Assembly: GCA_911728435.2 (NCBI GenBank)
Contig: OU452207.1
Coordinates: 17,323,682-17,387,681 of the forward strand
Direction: 5' to 3'
Source: Apoderus coryli
Taxonomy: Eukaryota > Arthropoda > Insecta > Coleoptera > Attelabidae
DNA length: 64,000 nucleotides
Shown: positions 44,937 through 54,685 of the stretch, piece by piece
Position numbering within the stretch: position 1 is the first letter of the stretch
How the letters are laid out: each line of letters begins with the position of its first letter
Program-made: the position numbers and the translations under genes
The notes under the pieces: model-generated
What the model saw: only the letters and a program-made list of their open reading frames with translations
Database searches by the model: none
What the model was told of the DNA's origin: nothing

Positions 44937-45143
44937 TTATTCAGACACTAATAAGCACCGAAAAATTAAGAGGAAAAGAGAAAGTTATATTGTACCATTT
45001 ACCGACATCATGTACATAAATGGGACAAAAAATTGGTGAATCAGTTATCGTCAGCATAAATTTGAAAACTTTTACTGATTTCAAACAAAATTATTGACAA
45101 AAAAATATAAATTTTAGACTCTGCATATGTATACAGATATCTC
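44937..45143. repeat. 207-bp target duplication, right copy
   Basis: Second copy of 41976-42182 immediately after the Jockey poly(A). Confidence 0.92.
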
Positions 45144-45785
45144 AGATATGTAATTTAAATTCAAATCAAAACTGTATTGTTCCCAAAACATACAGTTTCT
45201 AACAATGAGTTTGGTTTGGTACATATGATAATATAATAGTAATACTTACAATAAACAACGATCATCCTATCCCATGAACAAACATAGGCAAAACAAAAAG
45301 AAAAGTAGCAAAAAGAAAAACAGAAGAAAAAAAAACAATCCAATAATATGAGCACGAAAAGTAAAAAGAAAATACAAACAAACAACAATTCATTTTTACT
45401 CATTAATAATAAATAATCTTAATTTAAGGATACCTATCTACAATAAGTGAGCAGATTTGTTTGGCTAACCGCAGATTAATATGATTTAGGGCACTTACCA
45501 AGTCATCAAGGGATGATACCGCGGTCTGTGCCCAATTGGCGCGGAAATTGGGCATTAGAACAGGATGTGACATAAAATTTCCTGGACATTTAGATTGCAT
45601 ATGGTACACGTCTCTCTCGGTCTGATCAGATAGACTGAGCCTTTCGTTGTGAAGTTAATAAAATATTTGTTTGATACACGCAGTTGTGAGATAATGCGAA
45701 TGATGTCTATGGTTCCTTTTATATGTTATATGCAGAAATTTAAACAATAATAATGAACTTACATGTTTCAAAAGAAAATTCGAAT
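45144..45785. other. Duplicated non-coding sequence, end of right arm
   Basis: Mirror of 9665-10200 and 10618-10700. Includes CCAAAACATACAGTTTCTAA and GAGCAGATTTGTTTGGC. No gene; the distal part is degraded Gypsy sequence. Confidence 0.65.
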
Positions 45786-46020
45786 GTATGCAGATTTTTG
45801 TACAGGTTTAAAAAAATCATTAGACATACATAATTATGCAATACAGAAACTATTTTTGGTGCATTAAAATGGTGAACGAAGTTTTTCAGTGATAGATTTA
45901 TCAGAGGCATATTTTCAATAGGAATTATTCCAGAAAAAATAATTTAATGGCGAATGGGACATAATTATTTACAGATGTCAACTATTTTTTGGTAAACTTG
46001 TATGGTACCACCAAATCAAC
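45786..46020 (+). pseudogene. Gypsy RT N-terminal scrap
   Basis: Plus strand: MYADFCTGLKKSLDIHNYAI then SFSVIDLSEAYFQ, the Gypsy RT ..ADFS.GLN.AL..H.YPLP.. / ..FS.IDLS.AYLQ blocks, with stops. Same element family and opposite orientation to 8.6-9.8 kb. It abuts the Lachesin exon donor. Confidence 0.75.
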
Positions 46021-46024
46021 TTAC

Positions 46025-46196
46025 CTGTAATGCTGGTTGTTAGACAATGTTATTTCGTCCTTGTCCCATGTGATAGCTGGTGGTGGCTACATCTTAATAT
46101 GACATTCAAGATCAATGTCAAACTGTAAAGCTTGCCATAATCGCGGTTTTGGTACAGTTACCACAGGAGCAAATTCGACTTCAACTGCAATGTTAC
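46025..46196 (-). pseudogene. Lac: Lachesin exon D (third Ig domain start) with stop
   Basis: Minus strand, between acceptor TGTTTAG and donor CATTACAG|GTAAGTTG. Reads NIAVEVEFAPVVTVPKPRLW, QALQFDIDLECHIKM, TAG at 46087-46089, PPPAITWDKDEITLSNNQHY. The stop replaces a conserved tyrosine in the ..AYPPPAI.W motif. The split codon (T|GT) joins exon C in phase. Downstream exons encoding the rest of Ig3 and the GPI-anchor signal are not seen; a Gypsy fragment follows at once. Confidence 0.85.
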
Positions 46197-46269
46197 CTAA
46201 ACAATAATATAATCCACTGTATAAACTTGGTTTTCTCACTACACTTAATTAACAAACTATTTCTCTTAC

Positions 46270-46461
46270 ATTTCGTCCCTTTTCTCACACCATTCTCAGT
46301 AACGCAATAATACCGGCCACGATCTTCTTTCTTGATGGTTCTGATTGTCAATATGTTTCCGCGGTAAATTGATCCGCCAGTAGGTAGATTAGCGTTATTT
46401 TCACGTCTCCATGAAATTCTTGGAGGCGGATATCCACAAGCATAACATCTCATCTCCACAG
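46270..46461 (-). pseudogene. Lac: Lachesin exon C (second Ig domain)
   Basis: Lachesin is a GPI-linked immunoglobulin-superfamily adhesion protein of insect neurons and septate junctions. After acceptor TTTTTTAG the exon reads AVEMRCYACGYPPPRISWRR, ENNANLPTGGSIYRGNILTI and KKEDRGRYYCVTENGV: both Ig cysteines, the core tryptophan and the D.G.Y.C motif are intact. Donor ACGAAAT|GTAAGAG. The exon itself is undamaged. An 80-bp-class intron (46197-46269) follows and an intron of about 8.2 kb, filled with LINEs, precedes it. Confidence 0.87.
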
Positions 46462-46484
46462 CTAAAAAACAAAAGTACTTTATA

Positions 46485-47092
46485 CTTTTGAGAAAATACA
46501 ACGCAAATTTTTAAAGCATCTTTGTTATAGAATTGATGGTCATTTTCCTTCACGAGGTATCAAACATAGACAGCTGCTCGACAGATTTAATGTCGATTCT
46601 CTTGAATTCCGGCGAGTGTTCAGTTATCAACAATTTTTATTTAAACTGATCAATTCTCTGATTGACTGCCCCCGACTTCTTCCGCAATTAAATTTTAACG
46701 CCCCTCAATACCATTCTCGTAACCCCTATTTATTTCAACCACCCCGATTTCGCCGCAATTATGAAGGGAAAACACCACTGACAAGGGCTTGCACGCTATG
46801 TAACGGTTGGTTCTTAAATAGACATGTAAATTATTTCGGCGGAAGTGTTTCCTCCTTTAAGCGGGAACTGGGAGAGTATTTAAGGTCATTCCATTTGTAG
46901 ATGTTTTTCTGTAACATTGCTGTTGATGACGGTTCTAATCTTTCACGTGTATTTAATTTAATTTATAATAATTAATTTATACCATTGTCATATATATTTT
47001 TTTGTATTTTTGTGTTTTTTTTGATATTTCTGGATAATTTATGCATAATATGTTTTGTCTTGTAATTGGGCGTAAGCCTGTTAGACATAATA

Positions 47093-47096
<4 letters not shown>
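46485..47096 (+). mobile_element. 5'-truncated CR1-like LINE, 3' end
   Basis: Plus strand in the Lachesin intron, starting about 25 bp upstream (in gene sense) of exon C. Coding tail QRKFLKHLCYRIDGHFPSRG, FLFKLINSLIDCPRLLPQLN, NYEGKTPLTRACTLCNGWFL, SSFKRELGEYLRS ends in TAG. 3' UTR ends TTGTAATTGGGCGTAAGCCT, TTAGACATAATAAAGA. Its expected (ATT)n tail is now at 51069-51090, displaced by the R4-like insertion. Confidence 0.85.
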
Positions 47097-47150
<54 letters not shown>

Positions 47151-50100
47151 CACCATAAGGGTATATTTTGCTTTAGAATCGGAAAACAAGGTTTCAAGAT
47201 TCATGAGCATTGCCAACAGCCAAGAAAGATCTCACAATGTTGAGAGATTGCAGTATCGCAGCTTTCTGCATCTCCTCAATTACGGTAATAGGGATTTGAA
47301 TCATTTTTAGGTTCTTTTCCAAATTTTTCGGTATTACTCCTATCGACGATAGTATTATAGGTATTATGTACACTTCCCTCATATTCCAGATGCGCTTTAT
47401 TTCATGTTGAAGCGCTTGATATTTGTTTAATTTTTCCGTATGTTTTTGTTGCAGATTGTGTGTTCCTGGTATAGAAACATCAATTAGATATGTTGTGTGT
47501 TTTTTCTTGTCTATTAATGTAATATCAGGACGGTTGTGTTCTATTGTATGATCGGTGTAAATTGTTTTGTCCCAATATATTTTAAATTGATCGTTTTCCT
47601 CAACTTCGTTTGGCACATATTTGTAGTAGGGGACAATTTCGGTTTTCATTTTTCTGTCTATCAGTATTTTCTGATGGATTATATGTGCTACTTGATTGTG
47701 TCGAGTCAAGTACTTCGTATTTGCTAGTGTGTTACAGGATCCCAAAATATGATCTATAGTTTCGGAAACAGCTCCGCACTTGCGGCATTTATCAGAACTC
47801 AGGTCTTCTCCCAGTATGTATTTGGCGTAATTTCGTGTTTTTATAACTTGGTCCTGCGTGGCCATTAAGAATCCTTCAGTTTCAGGATGGAGGTAACCTT
47901 TTGTAGCCCACATAAAAGAGAGGGATTTGTCAACGTAATTGTTTTGAACGGAGTTGTAAAATCTTCCATGGAGTTGCTTTCCTGACCACATCCTAATTTT
48001 ATCCTCGTTGGTAGTAATGTGTGTTTTTGGGTTATATTCTCGGGATTTTAAATTAAGTGTGGTCAAATTTTTATCTGCCTCGATCACTGCACGGTACATC
48101 GGTTTATCCGAGTTTTTGTAAAAATATTTTCTAATATTATCCAGCTGTTCATAGTACATTGCTTTAACATCTTTTAAACCTCTACCTCCCAGGCATCTAG
48201 GCAATGTGACTCTCTCAGTGCATGCATTTGGGTGATGCATTCTTTTGTGCGTTAGAAGTGTTCTGATTCGTCTATTTAGTGCATCAAGATCTGTATCAGA
48301 CCATCTGATTATGCCAAAGGAATGGGTTAAGGCAGATATTGCATATGTGTTTATAGCCTTAACGATATTTTTTGAGTTTAGTTTTGTTTTGATAATTAGC
48401 TTAACTCGCTTTTCAAATTCAGTAGACAGTTTCGATTTCATCGTTGTATGTTCTATTTTATGGGTCTGATCTATACCCAGGTATTTATAGGGTTCTTCAA
48501 TACCTTGTATGACGACCTCGTTATTAATTTCTATAGGTTGTGACTCTTTAAGTACCCCTTTGACCATTTTGATCGTGCGGCACTTCTCCAGTCCAAAAGT
48601 CATACCTATGTCCGAACTCATATCATGCACCAGCTTTAGCATGGCTCTCAGCTGTCTGTCATTTGCTGCATATACTTTTAGGTCATCAACATAGAAAAGG
48701 TGACTTACTAAGAGATCCTGTACATTATTTTTTAATTTTACTCCATACTCTGTTTTCTTAAGAGTGTTTGAAATTGGGTTTAGAGACAGACAAAACCATA
48801 GGGCACTGAGCGAATCCCCCTGAAAGATACCTCTGCGCAGAGGTATGCTCCCGCTAAATACTAGTTCGTTATTTATTTTTTGAGACAGTGTGGTTCGCCA
48901 GGCCCTCATAGTTGTCTCAAGAAAAAGTATAAGCGTAGGATGTACTTTATACAGTGTCAATACAAATTTGAGCCAAGAGTGAGGGACAGAGTCAAATGCT
49001 TTTTTATAGTCGATGTATGCAATGTGTGCATTTCTCTGCCCCACCCTCAACTGCTGCATAACTACGGAATCGACAACCAGCTGCTCCTTGCATCCCATAA
49101 CGTTGCGTCTAGCACCTTTCTGCTCATCTGTCATCACTTGAGCCAGTTCCAGGTGGTCTTCAAGTTTAGCACATAATATCGACGTAAGGATCTTATAAAG
49201 GGTCGGCAAGCATGTAATGGGACGAAACAACGAAGGGTGATCCGGGTTATCAGTCTTTGGAATTAAATAAGTAAGTCCTTCAGTTAAAAATGTTGGAAAG
49301 TTGTTAGGAAATCTAATGACATCGTTGAAATTGTTAACTAAGAGTTCATGACAAGCTGTGAATCGTTTATACCAAAAGCTATGCAAGCCATCGCGTCCGG
49401 GCGCTTTCCAATTTGCAATTTTCTTTAAAGCAGCTGTTAGATCTGCTTGGGTTATTACAATTTCATTCATTGGTTGTAGAGAGTTCTGTGCTTTCATTTC
49501 TTGGTTTATCCAAGTATTTTTTGTATGGTTATTGCTCTGTGACCATATACTCGTCCAGTAGTTGGTCTGACTTTCAAGATCTGGGGGGTTAAGGTTATCA
49601 TATTTTTTTGATAGTGATGAGTAAAACGCCTTTTCATTGTTCGAAAATAGGCTGTTGTCTCTGCGTCTTGAGTAACTTTCTCTGTATCTCTTTAATCGAG
49701 CTGAGTATGCTGCTAACTTTTGTTTAAGTGTATCAAGGTATGTACGCACTTTATTTTCCGTTTCGGCATTGATTGTTTGTATAATGTCTTTTAAGTCTGT
49801 CGGCAGTGTTCTAAGCAATCTGTTGTTTCTATTTCCGTCGTGGTACTGTTGAGTTTTACCGATACTCCTTCGTAGGCCATTAATTTTACTGGTGAGGCGG
49901 CGTTGCCATGATGGTAAATACCCATCTGTATTTTTTTTGTTAGGTGATGTATATTTTTGATTAAGGCTCACTACGGTAATTGCCGCGCAATATATCGTGG
50001 AATGTACCTCTTCAAGATTCATACCATCGTTTAGCGTTTGTTCTAGGATGGAATTGGCTCTATTTATAAGTGTTCCTGTGTTCTTGTTAAATCTAAGTTT

Positions 50101-51066
50101 TTGTATGGGAGGTCTAACGTTAGGGTCCATTCCAAGGTATTTCAGTAAGTTAGCATGGTAAGTATTAAGTATTTCGTCCTCTTGGTGGGGCTCTTGAGGA
50201 ATCTCTATATCTATGTTATTGAATGGTGAACCACGTGGCGAATCTGAGGGTGTATGGGTACCATAAACATTGTCATCCTCAAAAGACTGATTGGGCGTAT
50301 GAGGTATATTTAGTTCCTCCCTCACTCTGTCTAAAATATACTGAATTTCAATTTGGGTCAATAGATTGTTTCTCTGTATTGCTCTACGCTGATCGGATAG
50401 GCGTTGTGCTGTAATATCATTGTGTTCTGGATGTTCAGCAGCAAACATATTCTTTAGTCTATCCCTATAATCAGTAAAATCCGTTTCGAGGCTTGTGGCT
50501 ATGAAGTAGTAGCGCATGACATCCTTATTCAAGTTAGTACTCCATCTCATGCGTCTACTGCGTCCAGGAGCTATGGGGGGAGGATTATCCTCCCTAACAT
50601 TGGCTGCTGGTTGTGGGTCAGCTGGTGGTATTTCCACATTATTGCTGTTGGCTGTAGTTTCTTGAGCGATAGGTGCCCGCCTATTCAGCAACCTACCACC
50701 AACGGATCGCATACTGCCACGTCCAGCGTTGGCTCCAGACGTGCCCTGGGGCATTCCAGGCTGCCGCATTCTTTCATTTCTCCTTTGACTCATCTTTCAT
50801 AGAAAATGGAGTGCGTTTTATGGCTACCGCCAGCCAATTGGGGTTAGGGAAAGGTGTTTGGTAGTGCAAAGGACACTAGGAGTAGGATACTAGGTGGGTA
50901 TTGGGACAGCTGGACAGCTGGACGTACTGACTGTACCGTTTACGCATTACGGTAGCGGTGGGTATGCCCCAACCGGTCAGACATTGCGTCCCTGGCTGTA
51001 CAGTCTACGTCGTTACTGTAGCGGTAAGTATACTGTTGGCTGCAGTACCTTTTCCGGCCAGACATA
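47097..51066 (-). mobile_element. Full-length R4/Dong-like non-LTR retrotransposon
   Basis: One intact ORF, a 5' UTR of about 270 bp with imperfect repeats (GTAGCGGT...CCGGTCAGACAT at 50951-50984 and GTAGCGGT...CCGGCCAGACAT at 51018-51064), a short 3' UTR (43 bp) and a poly(A) of 54 nt (T-run 47097-47150). It sits between the body of a LINE and that LINE's ATT-repeat tail. Insertion in TAA-type microsatellites is known for Dong. Confidence 0.85.
47194..50793 (-). CDS. R4-like ORF: reverse transcriptase with restriction-like endonuclease
   Basis: 1199 residues, uninterrupted. The first 100 residues are basic and disordered (MSQRRNERMRQPGMPQGTSG). RT blocks: IANWKAPGRDGLHSFWYKRF, LFRPITCLPTLYKILTSIL, AHIAYIDYKKAFDSVPHSWL (motif A), PLRRGIFQGDSLSALWFCL (motif B, near 660) and SHLFYVDDLKVYAAND (catalytic YVDD, near 700). 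Near 995-1012 is a C-x2-C-x7-H-x4-C zinc knuckle (CRKCGAVSETIDHILGSC). Near 1088 is NRPDITLIDKKKHTTYLIDV, the RPD..(12)..D core of the restriction-like endonuclease of R2/R4-type LINEs. ATG at 50793 follows TTTCTATGAAAG. This protein alone would perform target-primed reverse transcription; all catalytic residues I can check are present. Clade R4/Dong is inferred; R2-related groups are the alternative. Confidence 0.9.
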   Translation of the reverse strand: MSQRRNERMRQPGMPQGTSGANAGRGSMRSVGGRLLNRRAPIAQETTANSNNVEIPPADPQPAANVREDNPPPIAPGRSRRMRWSTNLNKDVMRYYFIATSLETDFTDYRDRLKNMFAAEHPEHNDITAQRLSDQRRAIQRNNLLTQIEIQYILDRVREELNIPHTPNQSFEDDNVYGTHTPSDSPRGSPFNNIDIEIPQEPHQEDEILNTYHANLLKYLGMDPNVRPPIQKLRFNKNTGTLINRANSILEQTLNDGMNLEEVHSTIYCAAITVVSLNQKYTSPNKKNTDGYLPSWQRRLTSKINGLRRSIGKTQQYHDGNRNNRLLRTLPTDLKDIIQTINAETENKVRTYLDTLKQKLAAYSARLKRYRESYSRRRDNSLFSNNEKAFYSSLSKKYDNLNPPDLESQTNYWTSIWSQSNNHTKNTWINQEMKAQNSLQPMNEIVITQADLTAALKKIANWKAPGRDGLHSFWYKRFTACHELLVNNFNDVIRFPNNFPTFLTEGLTYLIPKTDNPDHPSLFRPITCLPTLYKILTSILCAKLEDHLELAQVMTDEQKGARRNVMGCKEQLVVDSVVMQQLRVGQRNAHIAYIDYKKAFDSVPHSWLKFVLTLYKVHPTLILFLETTMRAWRTTLSQKINNELVFSGSIPLRRGIFQGDSLSALWFCLSLNPISNTLKKTEYGVKLKNNVQDLLVSHLFYVDDLKVYAANDRQLRAMLKLVHDMSSDIGMTFGLEKCRTIKMVKGVLKESQPIEINNEVVIQGIEEPYKYLGIDQTHKIEHTTMKSKLSTEFEKRVKLIIKTKLNSKNIVKAINTYAISALTHSFGIIRWSDTDLDALNRRIRTLLTHKRMHHPNACTERVTLPRCLGGRGLKDVKAMYYEQLDNIRKYFYKNSDKPMYRAVIEADKNLTTLNLKSREYNPKTHITTNEDKIRMWSGKQLHGRFYNSVQNNYVDKSLSFMWATKGYLHPETEGFLMATQDQVIKTRNYAKYILGEDLSSDKCRKCGAVSETIDHILGSCNTLANTKYLTRHNQVAHIIHQKILIDRKMKTEIVPYYKYVPNEVEENDQFKIYWDKTIYTDHTIEHNRPDITLIDKKKHTTYLIDVSIPGTHNLQQKHTEKLNKYQALQHEIKRIWNMREVYIIPIILSSIGVIPKNLEKNLKMIQIPITVIEEMQKAAILQSLNIVRSFLAVGNAHES

Positions 51067-51092
51067 TATATTATTATTATTATTATTATAAC
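51067..51092. repeat. (ATT)n microsatellite, insertion target of the R4-like element
   Basis: ATATATTATTATTATTATTA then TTATAA. It would directly follow AATAAAGA at 47096 if the R4-like element were removed, matching the tails of sibling LINE copies. Confidence 0.8.
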
Positions 51093-51099
51093 TTTTTGC

Positions 51100-51480
51100 C
51101 AATGAGCAAGAAACAAACAAAGAAGAAAAGCTGAGAAAGAAGTAAACAACAGGGAGATTAGGAACCAGAAAACAGAATACATGAAAGCGTGAAGCTGAGA
51201 AACAAAGGAAACAACACTAAGATAAGAAAAAAAAATACCACGCAAAGCTATAAATAGAAGAACACGGAAATAAGTGAAGCAAAGCTGAGGAAGAATAGAG
51301 CAAATACTTCGACACTAAGAAGAAGAAAACAAGTGGAAAGTGTGAAAGAAGAACATGACAAGAACCAAACGATGCGAAGAAAATGAATAAAACTGCCAAA
51401 GAACATGACAAGAAAGCAACGCGAAAGAAATCATTGTGAAGCAGGGAAAAACTAAGTCGCATATTAAGCATAAGCCTCGT
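51100..51480. other. Strongly purine-rich strand segment, no gene
   Basis: About 380 bp in which the plus strand is dominated by A and G (for example AAGAAACAAACAAAGAAGAA), without a fixed period. Frames open on the complement are low-complexity and not gene-like. Confidence 0.6.
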
Positions 51481-51896
51481 AATACCGTCAGAAAGACTCT
51501 TTTTAACAACTTGGTGTTGTGAGAATGTTGGAAGTGCCGGTGATTTCGAGGAATGTTACAGCTCTAATGAGCTTAAGACCTTTATGCCGCTGGGCTATCA
51601 GAAAATATTTTAATATACTTCGCGCACAGTGCTTCTGTCCAGGCACCTGTGCACACAAAAATTCGGCTTAAAATAGAGCCACATGAGACCAGAGATATTT
51701 TTATTTTGGGCCCCTGTATCAAAGTTATAATAATCTACACTTTGTAAGTCGGATTTCTACTAGAAAACCGGATCTATAAGGCAGGTCATAATTGGCACTG
51801 CAGAGTAGTTCGTTAAAAAAATGATGCGACTCTTAATGCAAATTACACATTTACATAAATTTACAACTAAAATATATTAAGAGAAGAATATTCAAT
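51481..51896. other. No gene seen
   Basis: Lachesin intron sequence between LINE insertions. No motif. Confidence 0.5.
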
Positions 51897-53500
51897 TCAA
51901 ACAAGATGATACATGTTCTTAAATGTATTCAAATTCCCACCAAAATAATTTATGTTCCTGTGAAAATTATAGTGATTACACAAACTCGAGGCTTTCAATA
52001 TAGGTTCTCTACCCTCGTAATTAGATTGTAATTGAGGATTTCTAAATAAATATGAATACCTTGCATTATACTGTGGGACATGTAAATTAATCTGTTCCAA
52101 CAAGTAGGGACAATCAATCAGGCCGTTAATCAATTTAAAAAGAAGAAGCTGATATGCTACAATTCTGCGAGATTCAAGTGATGTAAAGTGAAATCTACTT
52201 AATAAAAGTAAATGATCAGTACCAGACGGTGGAAAGCGACCATCGATTTCAAAGGCTAAATGTTTAAGAAATTTGCGTTGCACGCCTTCCAATTTGTTGA
52301 TATGGGTTTGATATATCGGAGACCAAATAACTGATGCGTACTCTAGCTTAGATCGAACCAATGCATGGTACAATGCAATTAGACAATCTGAATTTTCAAA
52401 ACCGCTAGTGGATCGAAAGATAAAGCCAAGTGCACGAAGGGAGCTTTGGGTTATATTGTGAATATGCTGATTAAACGACAACTCACAGTCAATAGTCACA
52501 CCAAGGTCCCTAGAAACAGTGCATCTGTCAAGAATTATGCTATTTATAGCATATTCATATACTCTAGGTTCGCGTCTCCTTGTTATTATCATACGCTTAC
52601 ATTTACTGGAATTCAGAGGCAATTTATTGTGTAAGCTCCAGTTCTCCAATATCAATAAATCTGACTGTAGCAGCACACAATCATTGTAGGTGTTAACTAT
52701 GGAGATGATCTTCAGGTCGTCCGCAAAGAGCAAACAGGAACTCGATATATTATTGATTATATCGTTAATATATATGGCAAATATCAACGGCGCAAGATTA
52801 CTGCCTTGTGGAGCATCGCTGCTAACAACAATGTCGTTGAACCTGAATCCGTTGTATTCGACAAATTGTTTACGACCCTCACCGACAGCCGGATAAACAT
52901 GCTGCAAAAATTGCCCCAGATTGTTGACAGTAGACGCGATAAAAACCATGCTGATTAGTAACAATGATGCTTTGCCTGACGAAATATTTTATCATGTAAT
53001 ATCAACACCTTAGAGAAATTGAGCAATATGGAAATGGAATAATTTTTGATATTTTGTCAGTATCACTAGATTTGTGAATAGGACAAATTTTGGCTAATTT
53101 CCCACCCTCAGGAAAAGTTCTCGACTGAATTGATTTATTGAAAATAATCTGGAGTGGTTTGGCCAGACAATAAGCACAATCTCTCACAATAAATGCGGGA
53201 ATCCCGTCACAACCAGAAATCATCTTCGGCCTAATCGCTTCAGAGCACCATACACATCATCGAAATCAAGATATCCGATTGAGATGTCATTACCGGATAC
53301 AAACTCAGTGTTCCGAAGCAACAAAAACGCTCTGGAAAAAATCAGAAAACGCGTTGACCACATCAGTAGGGTTTTCCTTACAGTCTCCATTCTCATCAAA
53401 CATGGTAGCTGGAATACGAGACTAACGACGCTTACTCTGAACAAATTTCCAGAGCTGTTTAGAATCACTTTTGATTGATCTGAACAGAAGTTAGGTAATT
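51897..53500 (-). pseudogene. CR1-like LINE, RT with open C-terminal frame
   Basis: Minus strand. 52964-51897 is open for 355 codons: VSSDAPQGSNLAPLIFAIYI (motif B), SSSCLLFADDLKIISIVNTY (FADD), LENWSLHNKLPLNSSKCKRM, LVRSKLEYASVIWSPIYQTH, GVQRKFLKHLAFEIDGRFPP, LFKLINGLIDCPYLLEQINL and NYEGREPILKASSLCNHYNF. Upstream pieces at 53223-53002 (GCDGIPAFIVRDCAYCLAKP) and 53468-53220 are frameshifted, and motif A is missing between 52964 and 53002. Same LINE group as at 16.8-20.9 kb, without that copy's ATT tail. Confidence 0.85.
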
Positions 53501-54685
53501 ACTATAAGCAACATCAATTTTTATTTTAATCTCCGCTCGTAGCTGCTTGAACAGGTTAAGATAATGCATAGAACCGCTATTCTTCCATTTTTTATGTAGT
53601 TTAGATTTTTTTTTTAATATCATTTATGATGTCTTGTGTATATCAACAAGGATATGAAAAATTGCTGTGTTTAGTTCTAAAAACTGGAATACACATATCA
53701 AAGATGAGCGTCAATTTCTCATAAAAAAGATCAACAACCGTATTTACGTCATCAATATCATTAAGAAAATCCCAATTTTATAAACTATCTGATCATACAA
53801 AAGAAAATAGTCAGCTTTCTTGAAATTGTACCTTCTGTGTTGACGGTTACTAGGTTATTAGAAAAATTTTCTTCAAGCTTTTAACTTGCATAGTGAATTG
53901 AACTTCCAATGTAGGATGGTATCTATCCTCGTCGACCAAAGGAAGGAAGGAAGGAATATCTACACGTAATTCCTTTAAAGCAGATAGCTTTGCTGCAATG
54001 ATTTCCTCTATCAAGCAATAGCTCCGCTAGTTCTTATGACATATGGAAGATTTTCTACAGATTCGTCGAGATGTCCATAAGAACAGTTGTACCTTCTGCA
54101 AAACCCTTTCAAAATGAGGATTCCAATCTAATTAAGTTGTACTAAGTTCTAATACGAGATATGTCGCTTCTTGATGGATAACTTGTCTCTTTGGAAATAA
54201 TTTTCTATTTTTGAGTGATTAAGTTTTTCTGAGGACGACCGGGTCACATTACCACGTCAAAAGCTACTACCTATCTTGAGATTATTGAATGAGAAAATTT
54301 TACCCGAATTGTGAAAGCAAAGTCATAGGTCTCAAATAATTATGGCATAAAGCCATATTTACCGAGAGATCCAACCTCGAGCAACATAATAGATGCACGT
54401 CGGAGTAAAACTACTCGAAACAAAAATCATCAGGAAGGAAATAAAGCGATGCAATCGATAATGTTTGATTTTTCTCGTTGCTTTTAATACATCCACAATT
54501 AAAATGCATTTTATTGTATTGAGAATTCAGGAGTAGGTACGTTAAATGACACACACAAAAATGTTTAGCAAGAATTTCTAGAGAACCACTTAATGAAGAA
54601 AGCCAGATCACTATAGGGTCCTAAAGTCATCATCATCAGTTTTAAACAGCTCTCAATGTTTATATTATTTAATTAAAACAATCAC
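53501..54685. other. Lachesin intron remainder, no gene
   Basis: AT-rich, with scattered fragments that may be the degraded endonuclease-proximal part of the LINE (53.5-54.0 kb). No readable motif. AAGGAAGGAAGGAA microsatellite near 53940. Confidence 0.5.

Larger units (their letters stand above)
36718..45785 (-). repeat. Right arm of the large inverted duplication
   Basis: Reverse-complement counterpart of 9665-16457. It is longer because of the hAT element (39691-40423), the Jockey element (42183-44936) with its target duplication, and sequence that is deleted on the left. At 36786-36832 it shows the uninterrupted site of the left-arm palindrome. Confidence 0.85.

Noticed and set aside
41976..45143. 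LTR retrotransposon with 207-bp LTRs
   Set aside because: The enclosed protein is a Jockey ORF with poly(A), and the flanking sequence occurs singly in the other duplication arm, so it is duplicated target DNA.
46977..47310. Lysine- or phenylalanine-rich small proteins across the T-run
   Set aside because: They are translations of the R4-like poly(A) tail.
48245..50802. Several small plus-strand frames across the R4-like ORF
   Set aside because: All are antisense shadows of the 1199-residue frame.
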